This document shows positions 22,015 to 30,693 of a stretch of 64,000 bases of DNA, one piece after another. The DNA comes from DASZIT01 sp035948855 (GTDB lineage: Bacteria > Actinomycetota > Acidimicrobiia > Acidimicrobiales > RAAP-2): positions 1 through 64,000 of the forward strand of contig DASZIT010000014.1 in the NCBI GenBank assembly GCA_035948855.1, given 5' to 3'. A program made the translations under genes and the position numbers. Position 1 is the stretch's first letter; every line of letters begins with the position of its first letter. A model generated the notes under the pieces. The model was not told the DNA's origin, searched no databases, and saw nothing but the letters and a program-made list of their open reading frames with translations.

Positions 22015-22515
22015 TCAGACCGCTTCGACCAGCTCGTCGAGCTCTTCGAGCGGGTGCACCTTGAACAACCGGTTGAAGAGGAGGAACTTGAGCACCCAGA
22101 AGATGGCAAACGACATCACGTTGGCAAACAGCACCACCAGCGTCTGTTCGAAGTGGCCGAGATGGTGCTCGGTCCCCAGATGCTTGGCCACCGCCGCGCC
22201 GCCGATGGACACCACGATGCCGATCGCCGACAACGCCCAGAAGGGAACGATCTCCTTCATCAGGTGGGACCGCCCGCGCTTCTTCCACACCCAACTTCGA
22301 TTGAGGTAGTAGGAGGGCACGGTGGCCACCGCGTTGGCGAACACCGTGCTGCCGATCTCGCCCCAGAAATGAAAGACGCCGAACACCAGGGCCAGGGTGC
22401 CGAAGGACACCGCGGTAGAGACCACCGAGACCATGGTGTAACGAAAGAGGTGCTTCGCTTCGGGCGTCTCCCGTTTTTGCCACAGGTGTTCAGCCCGGGT
22501 GAGGACGGAAGTCAT
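22015..22515 (-). CDS. GtrA-family membrane protein
   Basis: A 166-aa protein with four membrane helices and GtrA hallmarks: LFRYTMVSVVSTAVSFGTL and PSYYLNRSWVWKKRGRS. Relatives are thought to help move polyprenol-linked sugars across the membrane. ATG at 22515. It starts a minus-strand group with the two following membrane proteins; a link to the nearby mannosyltransferases is possible but not shown. Confidence 0.88.
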   Translation of the reverse strand: MTSVLTRAEHLWQKRETPEAKHLFRYTMVSVVSTAVSFGTLALVFGVFHFWGEIGSTVFANAVATVPSYYLNRSWVWKKRGRSHLMKEIVPFWALSAIGIVVSIGGAAVAKHLGTEHHLGHFEQTLVVLFANVMSFAIFWVLKFLLFNRLFKVHPLEELDELVEAV

Positions 22516-22586
22516 TGGGTCAACCTTACTCGTAACCAATCCGTAATATTTGGCGTCGCCTCCGCGGCCGGCGGTCGATTTTGCAC

Positions 22587-23759
22587 TCAGAGACCGTTCG
22601 ACTTCGCCACGCTGCCCAACCAGGCCGCACTCGGTTTGGGCCGGCGCGCAAAGGTCTGGCGGTCTACCTCCACGATCCCGAATGTCGGCCGGTAGCCCAG
22701 AACCCATTCGAAGTTGTCGAGCAGGCTCCAGTAGGTGTACCCCCGCACGTCGATCCCGTCATCGAGGCAGCGGCGCACCCCGGCCAGGGCGCGGGCCACG
22801 TAGTCGATGCGGGCGTCGTCATCGTCGGTCCCGACACCATTCTCGGTGACCAGGACCGGCAACTCTCCGGTCTTCATCCAGGCCCGGCGGATGGTTCCCT
22901 CCAGGGCTTCGGGGTAGTACTCGTAGCCCATCTGGGTGGTGGGAACCCCGGGCTCGGGCCCCAGTGGACCGTCCGGGCCGACCCGGGAGCGGGTGTAGGT
23001 CTGCACGCCGATGAAGTCATCCCCTTGGGTGGACTCCAGAAACACGTCCTCGGAGGGGCGGCGAAGCCGCTCCACCCATTCCTCTCCCCCCGGCAGGGTC
23101 TGAAAGTCGGTCATCGACACGGTCAGGCCGACCGGGAACTGACCCGGCCCGGAACGGATGGCCTCGACCGCGGCCCGGTGGGCAGCCACCAGGGCATCGT
23201 TGACCTTCGCCCGCCGGTCGCGGTCGCGCACCCGGGGCGGGAAGATGCCGTGGCGCCACCCCATGGTGGCCACCACATTCGGTTCGTTGATGGTCCCGGC
23301 CATGCCGATGAGATCCCCGAGATGACCAGTGACCTGTTCGCAGTAGCGGGCGAAGCGATCCACCGCCTGAGGGGCTTCCCAAGTGCCGGCGGCGGCCAAC
23401 CAGCGCGGATGGGTGAAGTGGTGATACGTCACCATCGGGACGAGGTCGTGCTCCTGGCAGGTGGACAGCATCCGTCGGTAGTGATCGAGTGCCGACCGGG
23501 AGAACTCGCCCTCTTCCGGCTCGATCCGGCTCCACTCCAGGGAGAACCGGTAGAAGCCGAGCCCGAGGTCGGCGACCAGCGCGATGTCCTCGGGATAGCG
23601 GTGGAACGAATCGCAGGCATCGCCGCTCCGATCGACACAACCCGAAGTCGGGTCGTGTTCGAACTCCCACCAGTCATTGTTGACGTTGCCGCCTTCGATC
23701 TGGTGGGCAGCCGTGGCCGTCCCCCACTGGAACCCGTCAGGAAAGGAGATGGCGGCCAT
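22587..23759 (-). CDS. Glycoside hydrolase family 1 beta-glycosidase
   Basis: A 390-aa cytoplasmic GH1 enzyme without a signal peptide, somewhat shorter than the usual 440-480. The start FPDGFQWGTATAAHQIEGG carries the family's glucose-binding Gln/His region, the acid/base Glu159 lies in TINEPN and the nucleophile Glu306 in VTENG, followed by YTYWSLLDNFEW. It should hydrolyse beta-glucosides or related beta-glycosides. ATG at 23759; divergent from the thioesterase gene 51 bp away. Confidence 0.93.
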   Translation of the reverse strand: MAAISFPDGFQWGTATAAHQIEGGNVNNDWWEFEHDPTSGCVDRSGDACDSFHRYPEDIALVADLGLGFYRFSLEWSRIEPEEGEFSRSALDHYRRMLSTCQEHDLVPMVTYHHFTHPRWLAAAGTWEAPQAVDRFARYCEQVTGHLGDLIGMAGTINEPNVVATMGWRHGIFPPRVRDRDRRAKVNDALVAAHRAAVEAIRSGPGQFPVGLTVSMTDFQTLPGGEEWVERLRRPSEDVFLESTQGDDFIGVQTYTRSRVGPDGPLGPEPGVPTTQMGYEYYPEALEGTIRRAWMKTGELPVLVTENGVGTDDDDARIDYVARALAGVRRCLDDGIDVRGYTYWSLLDNFEWVLGYRPTFGIVEVDRQTFARRPKPSAAWLGSVAKSNGL

Positions 23760-23810
23760 GGGTCGCCACCGTAGCGGGGACGACCCGAACACACCTGGCA
23801 GGATGGTCCG

Positions 23811-24677
23811 GTGAGCGACGCACTCGACTTCCTCGTCAACCTTCTCGACCTCGAGCCCATCGAAGTCAATATCTTCCGCGGGGTCAGCCCCAACGAGGAC
23901 CGGCAGCGGGTATTCGGGGGCCAGGTCGCCGCCCAGGCCCTCATGGCGGCCGGCCGGACGGTCGAAATTGGCCGGGTCCACTCCCTCCACGCCTACTTCC
24001 TGCGACCCGGCGATCCGACGGTTCCCATCCTCTACGAGGTGGACCGGATCCGGGACGGGCGGTCGTTCACCACCCGTCGGGTGGTCGCCATCCAGCACGG
24101 GCGGGCCATCTTCAACATGTCGGCCTCGTTCCATGTCGACGAACCCGGGCTGTCCCACCAATTCCCGATGCCCGACGTCCCGCCGCCCGAGGACCTCGAG
24201 TCGTTGGATGTCCGGCTCGAGCCCTACCGGGACCTGATGGGTGACTGGTTCTCCCGTCCCCACCCCATCGAGCAGCGCCACATCGGCGACCTGCCCTTCA
24301 TCCACCGGGAGGGGGGTGAGCCGGCCCAGCGGCTCTGGATCAAAGCCGACGGGAAGATCCCCGACGATCCCCATCTGCACACCGCCATCGCCGCCTACGC
24401 CTCGGACATGTCGTTGTTCGACACCATGCTCGCCCCCCACGACGTGCGGTGGGACAGCCCGGACTTCATGGGCGTCAGCCTCGACCACTGCATGTGGTTC
24501 CACCGGCCGGTCCGGGCCGACGAGTGGCTGCTCTACGACATGGACTCCCCGACCGCCTATGGCGCCCGCGGCCTGGCTCGGGGTTTCATGTTCGCCCGGG
24601 ACGGCGAGTTGGTTGTGTCTATGTGCCAGGAAGGGCTGATGCGGTTGGCCGAGCGCAAACCCAAGCCGGCCGGCTGA
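23811..24677 (+). CDS. tesB: Acyl-CoA thioesterase II
   Basis: A 288-aa double-hotdog thioesterase that hydrolyses acyl-CoA to free acid and CoA. Family features are NIFRGVSPNEDRQRVFGGQV at the start, HSLHAYFLRPGD, TRRVVAIQHGRAIFNM, and in the second half the SLDHCMWFHRP and DMDSPTAYGARGLARG segments. GTG start. It faces citrate synthase tail to tail, 3 bp apart. Confidence 0.94.
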   Translation: MSDALDFLVNLLDLEPIEVNIFRGVSPNEDRQRVFGGQVAAQALMAAGRTVEIGRVHSLHAYFLRPGDPTVPILYEVDRIRDGRSFTTRRVVAIQHGRAIFNMSASFHVDEPGLSHQFPMPDVPPPEDLESLDVRLEPYRDLMGDWFSRPHPIEQRHIGDLPFIHREGGEPAQRLWIKADGKIPDDPHLHTAIAAYASDMSLFDTMLAPHDVRWDSPDFMGVSLDHCMWFHRPVRADEWLLYDMDSPTAYGARGLARGFMFARDGELVVSMCQEGLMRLAERKPKPAG

Positions 24678-24680
24678 AGG

Positions 24681-25949
24681 TCAGCGGTCGCTCATCCCCA
24701 CGTAGTTGCGCTCGGGGGGGCCGATGTACAGCTGGCGGGGCCGGGCGATCTTGGAGTCCTGATCGAGCATCTCCTGCCAGTGGGCCAGCCACCCGGCGGT
24801 CCGGGGGATGGCGAACAGCACCGGGAACATCTCCAGGGGGAAGCCCATCGCCTGGTAGATGAGCCCCGAGTAGAAGTCGACGTTGGGGTAGAGCTTGCGG
24901 GAGATGAAGTACTCGTCGGAGAGGGCGATCTCCTCGAGCTTGAGGGCGATGTCGAGCAGGGGGTTCTTCCCGGTGATCTCGAACACCTCATCGGCAGTCT
25001 TCTTGATGATCTTGGCCCGGGGGTCGTAGCTCTTGTAGACCCGGTGTCCAAAGCCCTGCAGCCGACCGTGCCCGGCCTTCACCGAGGCCACAAACGGCTC
25101 GACATTGTCGAGGGTGGCGATCTCGGTCAGCATCTTGATCACGGCCTCGTTGGCCCCGCCGTGTCGCGGCCCGTAGAGGGCGGCGGCCGCGGCGGCGGTG
25201 GCGGAGTAGGGGTCGGCGTGGGAGGAACCGACCACCCGCATGGCGGTGGTCGAGCAGTTCTGCTCGTGATCGGCGTGGAGGATGAAGAGGATGTCCAGCG
25301 CCCGGGCCAGGGCCGGGTTGGCGTCGAAGCGGGGCTCGGCGGTCTTCCACATCATCGAGAGGAAGTTGGAGGCGAATTCGAGCGAGTTGTCGGGGTAGAC
25401 GAAGGGCATGCCCACGCTGAACCGGTGGGCGGCGGCGGCCAGGGTCGGCATCTTGGCGATGAGCCGGACGATCTGCTTGTTCCGGGACTCGATGTCGAAA
25501 ATATCCTTGGCATCGAGGTAGAAGGTGGACAGGGCGGCTACCGCGGAGACCAGCATGCCCATGGGATGGGCGTCGTAGTGGAACCCGTCGAGGAAGCGCT
25601 TCCGTACGTTCTCGTGGATGAAGGTGTGATGGGTGATGTCGTGCCGCCAGACGTCGTACTGCTCCGACGTCGGGAGCTCGCTGTTCAACAGGAGATAGGC
25701 CACCTCCAAGAAGTTCGAACTCTCGGCCAGCTGCTCGATCGGGTAGCCCCGGTACCGGAGGATCCCGGCCTCCCCGTCGAGATAGGTGATGGCACTTTCA
25801 CAGGCGGCGGTGGAGACGAACCCGGGGTCGTAGAACCACACTCCCGGCAACAGCTTGGACCAGTCCTCCGCCGCGATTCCGCCATTTTGAAACGGGATCT
25901 CGAGCGACTCGCCGGTGCGGTTATCGGTGATGGTGATGCTTTCGGCCAC
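24681..25949 (-). CDS. gltA: Citrate synthase
   Basis: Condenses oxaloacetate and acetyl-CoA in the TCA cycle. At about 422 aa it is a type II (GltA) enzyme. Visible motifs are ILRYRGYPIEQLAESS, FHYDAHPMGML, ILHADHEQNCSTTAMR with a catalytic His, and RLQGFGHRVYKSYDPRAKII with the second His. I chose the GTG at 25949 (MAESITITDN); a TTG nine bases upstream is also possible, and neither has a strong ribosome binding site. The pathway gives it an acetyl-CoA link to the ethylmalonyl-CoA genes further on. Confidence 0.96.
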   Translation of the reverse strand: MAESITITDNRTGESLEIPFQNGGIAAEDWSKLLPGVWFYDPGFVSTAACESAITYLDGEAGILRYRGYPIEQLAESSNFLEVAYLLLNSELPTSEQYDVWRHDITHHTFIHENVRKRFLDGFHYDAHPMGMLVSAVAALSTFYLDAKDIFDIESRNKQIVRLIAKMPTLAAAAHRFSVGMPFVYPDNSLEFASNFLSMMWKTAEPRFDANPALARALDILFILHADHEQNCSTTAMRVVGSSHADPYSATAAAAAALYGPRHGGANEAVIKMLTEIATLDNVEPFVASVKAGHGRLQGFGHRVYKSYDPRAKIIKKTADEVFEITGKNPLLDIALKLEEIALSDEYFISRKLYPNVDFYSGLIYQAMGFPLEMFPVLFAIPRTAGWLAHWQEMLDQDSKIARPRQLYIGPPERNYVGMSDR

Positions 25950-26058
25950 TGATCTCAAGCCCTTCTGCCCTACGGCTCTTTTGTCGTCAATTGCCGATCC
26001 TAGATGGTCGCCTCCGGGCTTCCGTCACCGGGTCATCCCGAGCCCGGGTGCGACCGGA

Positions 26059-27288
26059 TCAGCCCACGATCCGCAGCAGGAACTGCTGGGAGGTTCCGGC
26101 CAGGTTGGCTTGGCCGGTAGGCGGATTCAGGGTGATGGTGAGCGTGTAGTTGTGGCCGCTGGCCACCGTGAGCGCCGGAAAGGACAGGGCCTGGGATTGG
26201 CCCGCCAGGGTGGTGACCGTGGTCCGAGCCGACGATCCCGAGGCACCGGCCGGCGGGGGACCGGTCCCGGGGGCATCGACCAGCACCAGGGTCTCGGTCA
26301 CTGTCACCTTGGACTCGTTCACCGTCCCGCAGTTGGTGACCGTCACCAACGGGGTGACCGAACCGGTCGGCGGCAGGATGGTCGGAGTCGGGCCCGCCAC
26401 CGTCGAGGTCGGATTCGGCGGATTGCACGAGGTGGCGATGGTGCCGGAACCGGCCGGGTCGTTGGGGGTGGCGGAAGGGACGGCGGGAGGGGCGAGGCCG
26501 ACCGCGGTGATCACCATCTGGTGGAACGGGACCAGCGCCACCGCGGCGTTGAGCAACGCCGCGCTGTTGCCGAGTTGGACCGCGCTGAGCGGGCTCCCCG
26601 ACGGCGCCCACACCGAGGCGGGCACCCGGATCGGACCGGCGCCCGGTACCTTCCCCTGTCGAAGTCGGCGGGCCCAGGCGGCGTAGGCGCGATCGGCCTG
26701 CTCGATCCGGGTGCCGGCGGCGGCGAGCTGCTGGGAGGCCTGGGACACGGAGATGACCGCCGACGGCTGGGCCGAGGAAGTGGTCGTCGTGGTCGGCGCG
26801 CCGGCGATGGGTAGGGGCGACATCCCGAGCAGCTGGTCGATGGTGGCCACCACGCTGGCCACCGCCGCCGCCCGTTCCTCCAGGATGGCGGTGAACTGGC
26901 TGGCGACATCGTCGGTAGGCGACGGCGGGCTCAGTGCCCGGGCCTGGGCGGCCTCTTGCGAGGCGGCGGACGTGGCCACATCGAGCCCCTGCTGGATCTC
27001 ACCGCGAGCCGTGTTCGGCAGCGGCTGGTTGGGGATGTTCGGCGCGGTGTAGATCACCGCGGCCAGCCGGGCGCCCGACTGGTTGGAGGCGTTTACCACC
27101 CGGGAGGCCAACGCCGCGTAGCCCTGATCGGTCCTTTGCCGATAGGGCGCCGACTGGGCATGGATCTCGACCACCGACCCGATGACCAGCACCCCGAGCA
27201 CCGCCACGACGAGGGAAATGGTGATGATCTGGCCCACCGATCGACGCCTGGGCCTTCGGCCCCGTCTGCGGCGTCGAGCTCTCGGCAT
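26059..27288 (-). CDS. Membrane-anchored extracytoplasmic protein, unknown function
   Basis: A 409-aa protein. A very basic start (MPRARRRRRGRRPRRR) is followed by one membrane helix (about 20-42), then a long outside region rich in Ala, Ser, Thr and Pro. It includes an Ala/Gln-rich helical stretch (about 60-150) and a Thr/Ser-rich spacer. The C-terminal part (about 300-409) looks like a beta-sandwich, with alternating TVTETLVLVD and NYTLTITLNPP strands. I do not recognise the family. It lies 21 bp after the helicase-nuclease gene, but cotranscription does not imply a repair role. Confidence 0.75.
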   Translation of the reverse strand: MPRARRRRRGRRPRRRSVGQIITISLVVAVLGVLVIGSVVEIHAQSAPYRQRTDQGYAALASRVVNASNQSGARLAAVIYTAPNIPNQPLPNTARGEIQQGLDVATSAASQEAAQARALSPPSPTDDVASQFTAILEERAAAVASVVATIDQLLGMSPLPIAGAPTTTTTSSAQPSAVISVSQASQQLAAAGTRIEQADRAYAAWARRLRQGKVPGAGPIRVPASVWAPSGSPLSAVQLGNSAALLNAAVALVPFHQMVITAVGLAPPAVPSATPNDPAGSGTIATSCNPPNPTSTVAGPTPTILPPTGSVTPLVTVTNCGTVNESKVTVTETLVLVDAPGTGPPPAGASGSSARTTVTTLAGQSQALSFPALTVASGHNYTLTITLNPPTGQANLAGTSQQFLLRIVG

Positions 27289-27309
27289 CCCGACGACGAT
27301 AGTGCCGGT

Positions 27310-30300
27310 CTAGATGGCCGAGCCCTGAGCCTGGCCGGATACCGCACCCACCAGTTGCTCCACCTCTTGAATAGCCAGGCGAAGATCGGGCACTTCGCGC
27401 TGGATCGCGGTGGCTCCCCGCAGGAACAGGAACACGCAGCGGGACACCGGGCGTCCGAGGGCCCGCTCGACAGCCAGTGAGTAGGTGGCTCCCTGGAGCC
27501 GGTAGCGATGCATCACCCGGGCGAGTTCCTCGTCGTCACGGACCGCGTCGGTCTTGTAGTCGACCACGGTGTACCCGTCAGGAGTTTCGATCAGCAGGTC
27601 GATGATCCCTTCGATCACCGGGCCATCCGGTTCATCGGTGGCCGGTGCACCGATGTACATCTCCCGCCAGTACCGGCCGCCACTCACCGCCTGGGTGACT
27701 ATCTCCGAGCCCAGCGCCGCCCGCACCAGCCGGGTTATCTCTGCGCTCCGGGAGTCGATGCCTTCGACCACGGCCTGGGTCTCGGCCAGGCGGTCCACCT
27801 CCGCCCCGCTGGCCAGGTCCACCGTCTGGAGTACCGCGTGCACCGCCCGACCGATGGAGGTGCCGGCCCGGCCCCGCCGCCAGGGAGCCCGGTCGACGTC
27901 CGGATCGTCTTTGGCCACCCGGTTCTGGTCGCCGGGTTCGGCGGCCTGGTGTTCATCGGCGAGCCCGGCGATGGTAGTGGCGGCCAGCGTGCGCGATCGG
28001 GATCCCGAGGTCACCAGGCGCTGGTGCGCGGTGATCCATTCCGATCGCCGGGACCGGGTATCGAGTTCATCGTCGTGGGCGGGGACCGGAGGGTCGTCGC
28101 CCTCGGAGAGCATCGGCAGGCCGGCATCGGCCACCACCGGCTCGAGCCGTCGGGACAGGGTTCGATGTCCGTCGCAGAGCGGTGCCAGTTGGGCGGCGTG
28201 ACCGCGACTGCCCGCCTTGTGATGGAGGGCGACGACGAGGTAGTCACGGGCCCGGGTGGCGGCCACGTACAGCAATCGGAGCTCCTCGGCTTCCTCCATC
28301 ACCTTCTCCCGGGCGGCCAACTCGGCGTATCCGGCGGTGGCGATCCCGCTCTTGATCTTCATTTCCGGGCCGTCGCCGCCCCACAGCACCTTCACCCCCG
28401 AGTCGCTCGGGGGGCGGCGGTTGAGAGCGGTGAGGAAGACGATGGGGAACTCGAGCCCTTTGGCGCCATGCACCGTCATCACCCGTACCGCATCGTTATC
28501 CATCTCCGGGAGCACCACCTCCCGGGCCCGCACGTCCTGGCGGCGCTGCACGTCGACCCAGGCCAGATAGCGGCGAAGATCGCCCCCATCCACATCGGTG
28601 AACTGGCGGGCCTGGTCGGCTACGAATCGGAGTCGTCTCCACACGTCCCGGGAGCGGCGCTGATCGAGGGCCAACTCGAGCAGCCGGCGTTCCTCGATGA
28701 CCCGCTCGACGAGGGCGCTGACACTGCTCCACCATCGATGTTGGTGCAACCCATGGAGGGCGGCCATCCCCCGCACCACCGGCCCCGTCTCGTCCAGCGA
28801 AACCGGTGGCTGCCGTCGGTAGTCCCACCGCCCACCGGCGTGGCGGAATGCCAACAAGTCGTCGTCACCGCACCCGAACGCCTCGGATCGAAGTGCCGTC
28901 ACCGTCGATACCTGGTCGGTGGGATCGTCGATGGCCCGCAGGATGGTGAGGAGGTCGCCGACCTCGGGAGCCTCGTAGACCAGCGAGCTCGATTCCAGTC
29001 GGTAGGGCACGCCTTCGGTGTCGAACGCCTGCTGCAGCACCGGCAGCCCGGTTCGGGTCGGGATCAGGATGGTGATGTCCGACAAGCGGGCCGGAGCCCC
29101 CCAGTCGCCGACCGGCCATTTCTCCTCCCGGATACGCCGGACGGTGGCGGCGATCTCCGCCGCCTCCTCGGCCCGGACCTCATCGATCCCCTGGGCGTCG
29201 ATCGGACCCCCGAGCAGGATCACCGGTGGAGACCCGTCGGTCGTCTCGAACGGGAGGAACCGTTCGGCCTGCAGAGGTTGGTAGGCGGCTTGGGTCCCAT
29301 CCACCGGGTCATCGAACAATTCGCCGAAGACGGTGTTTATCCAGTCGATGATCCCCGGGACCGACCGGAAGTTTGCCGTCAGCGCCACCCGGTCGGCCCG
29401 GCGGCGGTCCCGGACCTCGAGGAAGAGCCCGATGTCCGCCCGCCGGAATCGGTAGATGGCCTGCTTCGGATCCCCCACGAAGAAGAGTCGGCCCGGCTCC
29501 ACCGGGAGCTCGCTCCACCGAACCTCGCCAGGCCCGGATTCGCCGCCTCCGTTGGCAATCCGGAAGGCCATCTCGGCCTGGATGGGGTCGGTGTCCTGAA
29601 ACTCGTCGATGAGGAGCCGCGGGTACTGATGGTGCAGGGCGACCCGCACCCCGGCATCCTTCCGGATCAACTCCACCGCCCACACCAGCAGGTCGTGGAA
29701 CTCCAGTCGTCCGTCCCGTTTCCGGTCGTTGGCACTGTTGACGGTGAATCTCGTGACGGCCGGGACCAGGCCGGCGAGCGCATCGGAGATCACTCCGGCC
29801 ACCAACGTCCGTCGGGCCTCCTCGGCGCCGGCCAGAAGACCCCTCACCTCGGCGACCGGGTCTGGCCAGTTGCCCTTCTGCCCCCGGCTGCAGGTCAGCC
29901 TGGGCGGGTCGACCAGTAATTCGAGGATCTCGAGCCCGGAGGTCGTCTCCCGGAGGGCCGACCCGAATCCGGCCAGGCCCTCGATGTGGATGAGCAGCTT
30001 GTCGTCACTGCAGGTACAGGTCTCCGCGGCGACTTGGGCGGCGTCGAGGGCATTCAGGATCGACGAGGGATCAATGTCGCCCAGGGCCGGATCGCCGGGT
30101 TGGGCGCCGACCAGGAGGTCCCAGTTGTCATGGCAGAGACCGGTCAGCGTGCGGAGGTGGTCGAGCCTCACCCCACAGACCAAGAGCCGGCGGAGGAGGT
30201 CGGCGAGACCCGGGTCCTCCAGGAGCTGGTCCACGAAGCCTTCCCACCGATCGTCGAAGGCCACCGCCGAGCGACCCTCGTCGAGCACCTCGAAGCTGGG

Positions 30301-30693
30301 GGGGAGTCCGGCCTCGAAGGGATGGGCGGCCAGGATCCGCTGGGCGAACCCGTGCAGGGTGCAGATCGCCGCACCGTCGATCTCGTCGAGGGCAGCCCGG
30401 GCCCGGACTCGACGTTCGGAGCTGTCGGCGCCGGTGCTGGCCCGTTCGAGGGCTTCGTAGACCCGGTCACGGAGTTCGGCCGCCGCCGCATCGGTGAAGG
30501 TGATCGCCGCCACCTGGTCGATGGTCGCCTCACCCGAGGCCACCAGTTCGAGGATCCGGGCCACCAGAGCGGTGGTCTTTCCGGTGCCGGCACCCGCCTC
30601 GACGAACTGGCTGGCGTCGAGGTGGGAACGTATCTCCTCCCGGGCGGCGTGGTCGGGCGGAGCCGCCAGCGCGGGCGGCGCAATGGCAGTCAT
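27310..30693 (-). CDS. AddA/RecB-like UvrD-family helicase with C-terminal nuclease
   Basis: An 1127-aa SF1A helicase with a PD-(D/E)XK nuclease, the AddA/RecB architecture used to resect double-strand breaks. The Walker A GAGTGKTT is at 34-41 and the Walker B/motif II DEFQDTDP starts at 363. Motif III (DPKQAIYRFRRAD) and motif V/VI (VMTVHGAKGLEFPIV ... LLYVAATRARD) follow. The nuclease has VIEGIIDLL and VVDYKTD (Asp1045, Lys1047). ATG at 30693 overlaps the preceding AddB-like stop as ATGA. Called AddA-like because of its partner; assignment against the mycobacterial AdnA/AdnB type would need a tree. Confidence 0.9.
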   Translation of the reverse strand: MTAIAPPALAAPPDHAAREEIRSHLDASQFVEAGAGTGKTTALVARILELVASGEATIDQVAAITFTDAAAAELRDRVYEALERASTGADSSERRVRARAALDEIDGAAICTLHGFAQRILAAHPFEAGLPPSFEVLDEGRSAVAFDDRWEGFVDQLLEDPGLADLLRRLLVCGVRLDHLRTLTGLCHDNWDLLVGAQPGDPALGDIDPSSILNALDAAQVAAETCTCSDDKLLIHIEGLAGFGSALRETTSGLEILELLVDPPRLTCSRGQKGNWPDPVAEVRGLLAGAEEARRTLVAGVISDALAGLVPAVTRFTVNSANDRKRDGRLEFHDLLVWAVELIRKDAGVRVALHHQYPRLLIDEFQDTDPIQAEMAFRIANGGGESGPGEVRWSELPVEPGRLFFVGDPKQAIYRFRRADIGLFLEVRDRRRADRVALTANFRSVPGIIDWINTVFGELFDDPVDGTQAAYQPLQAERFLPFETTDGSPPVILLGGPIDAQGIDEVRAEEAAEIAATVRRIREEKWPVGDWGAPARLSDITILIPTRTGLPVLQQAFDTEGVPYRLESSSLVYEAPEVGDLLTILRAIDDPTDQVSTVTALRSEAFGCGDDDLLAFRHAGGRWDYRRQPPVSLDETGPVVRGMAALHGLHQHRWWSSVSALVERVIEERRLLELALDQRRSRDVWRRLRFVADQARQFTDVDGGDLRRYLAWVDVQRRQDVRAREVVLPEMDNDAVRVMTVHGAKGLEFPIVFLTALNRRPPSDSGVKVLWGGDGPEMKIKSGIATAGYAELAAREKVMEEAEELRLLYVAATRARDYLVVALHHKAGSRGHAAQLAPLCDGHRTLSRRLEPVVADAGLPMLSEGDDPPVPAHDDELDTRSRRSEWITAHQRLVTSGSRSRTLAATTIAGLADEHQAAEPGDQNRVAKDDPDVDRAPWRRGRAGTSIGRAVHAVLQTVDLASGAEVDRLAETQAVVEGIDSRSAEITRLVRAALGSEIVTQAVSGGRYWREMYIGAPATDEPDGPVIEGIIDLLIETPDGYTVVDYKTDAVRDDEELARVMHRYRLQGATYSLAVERALGRPVSRCVFLFLRGATAIQREVPDLRLAIQEVEQLVGAVSGQAQGSAI

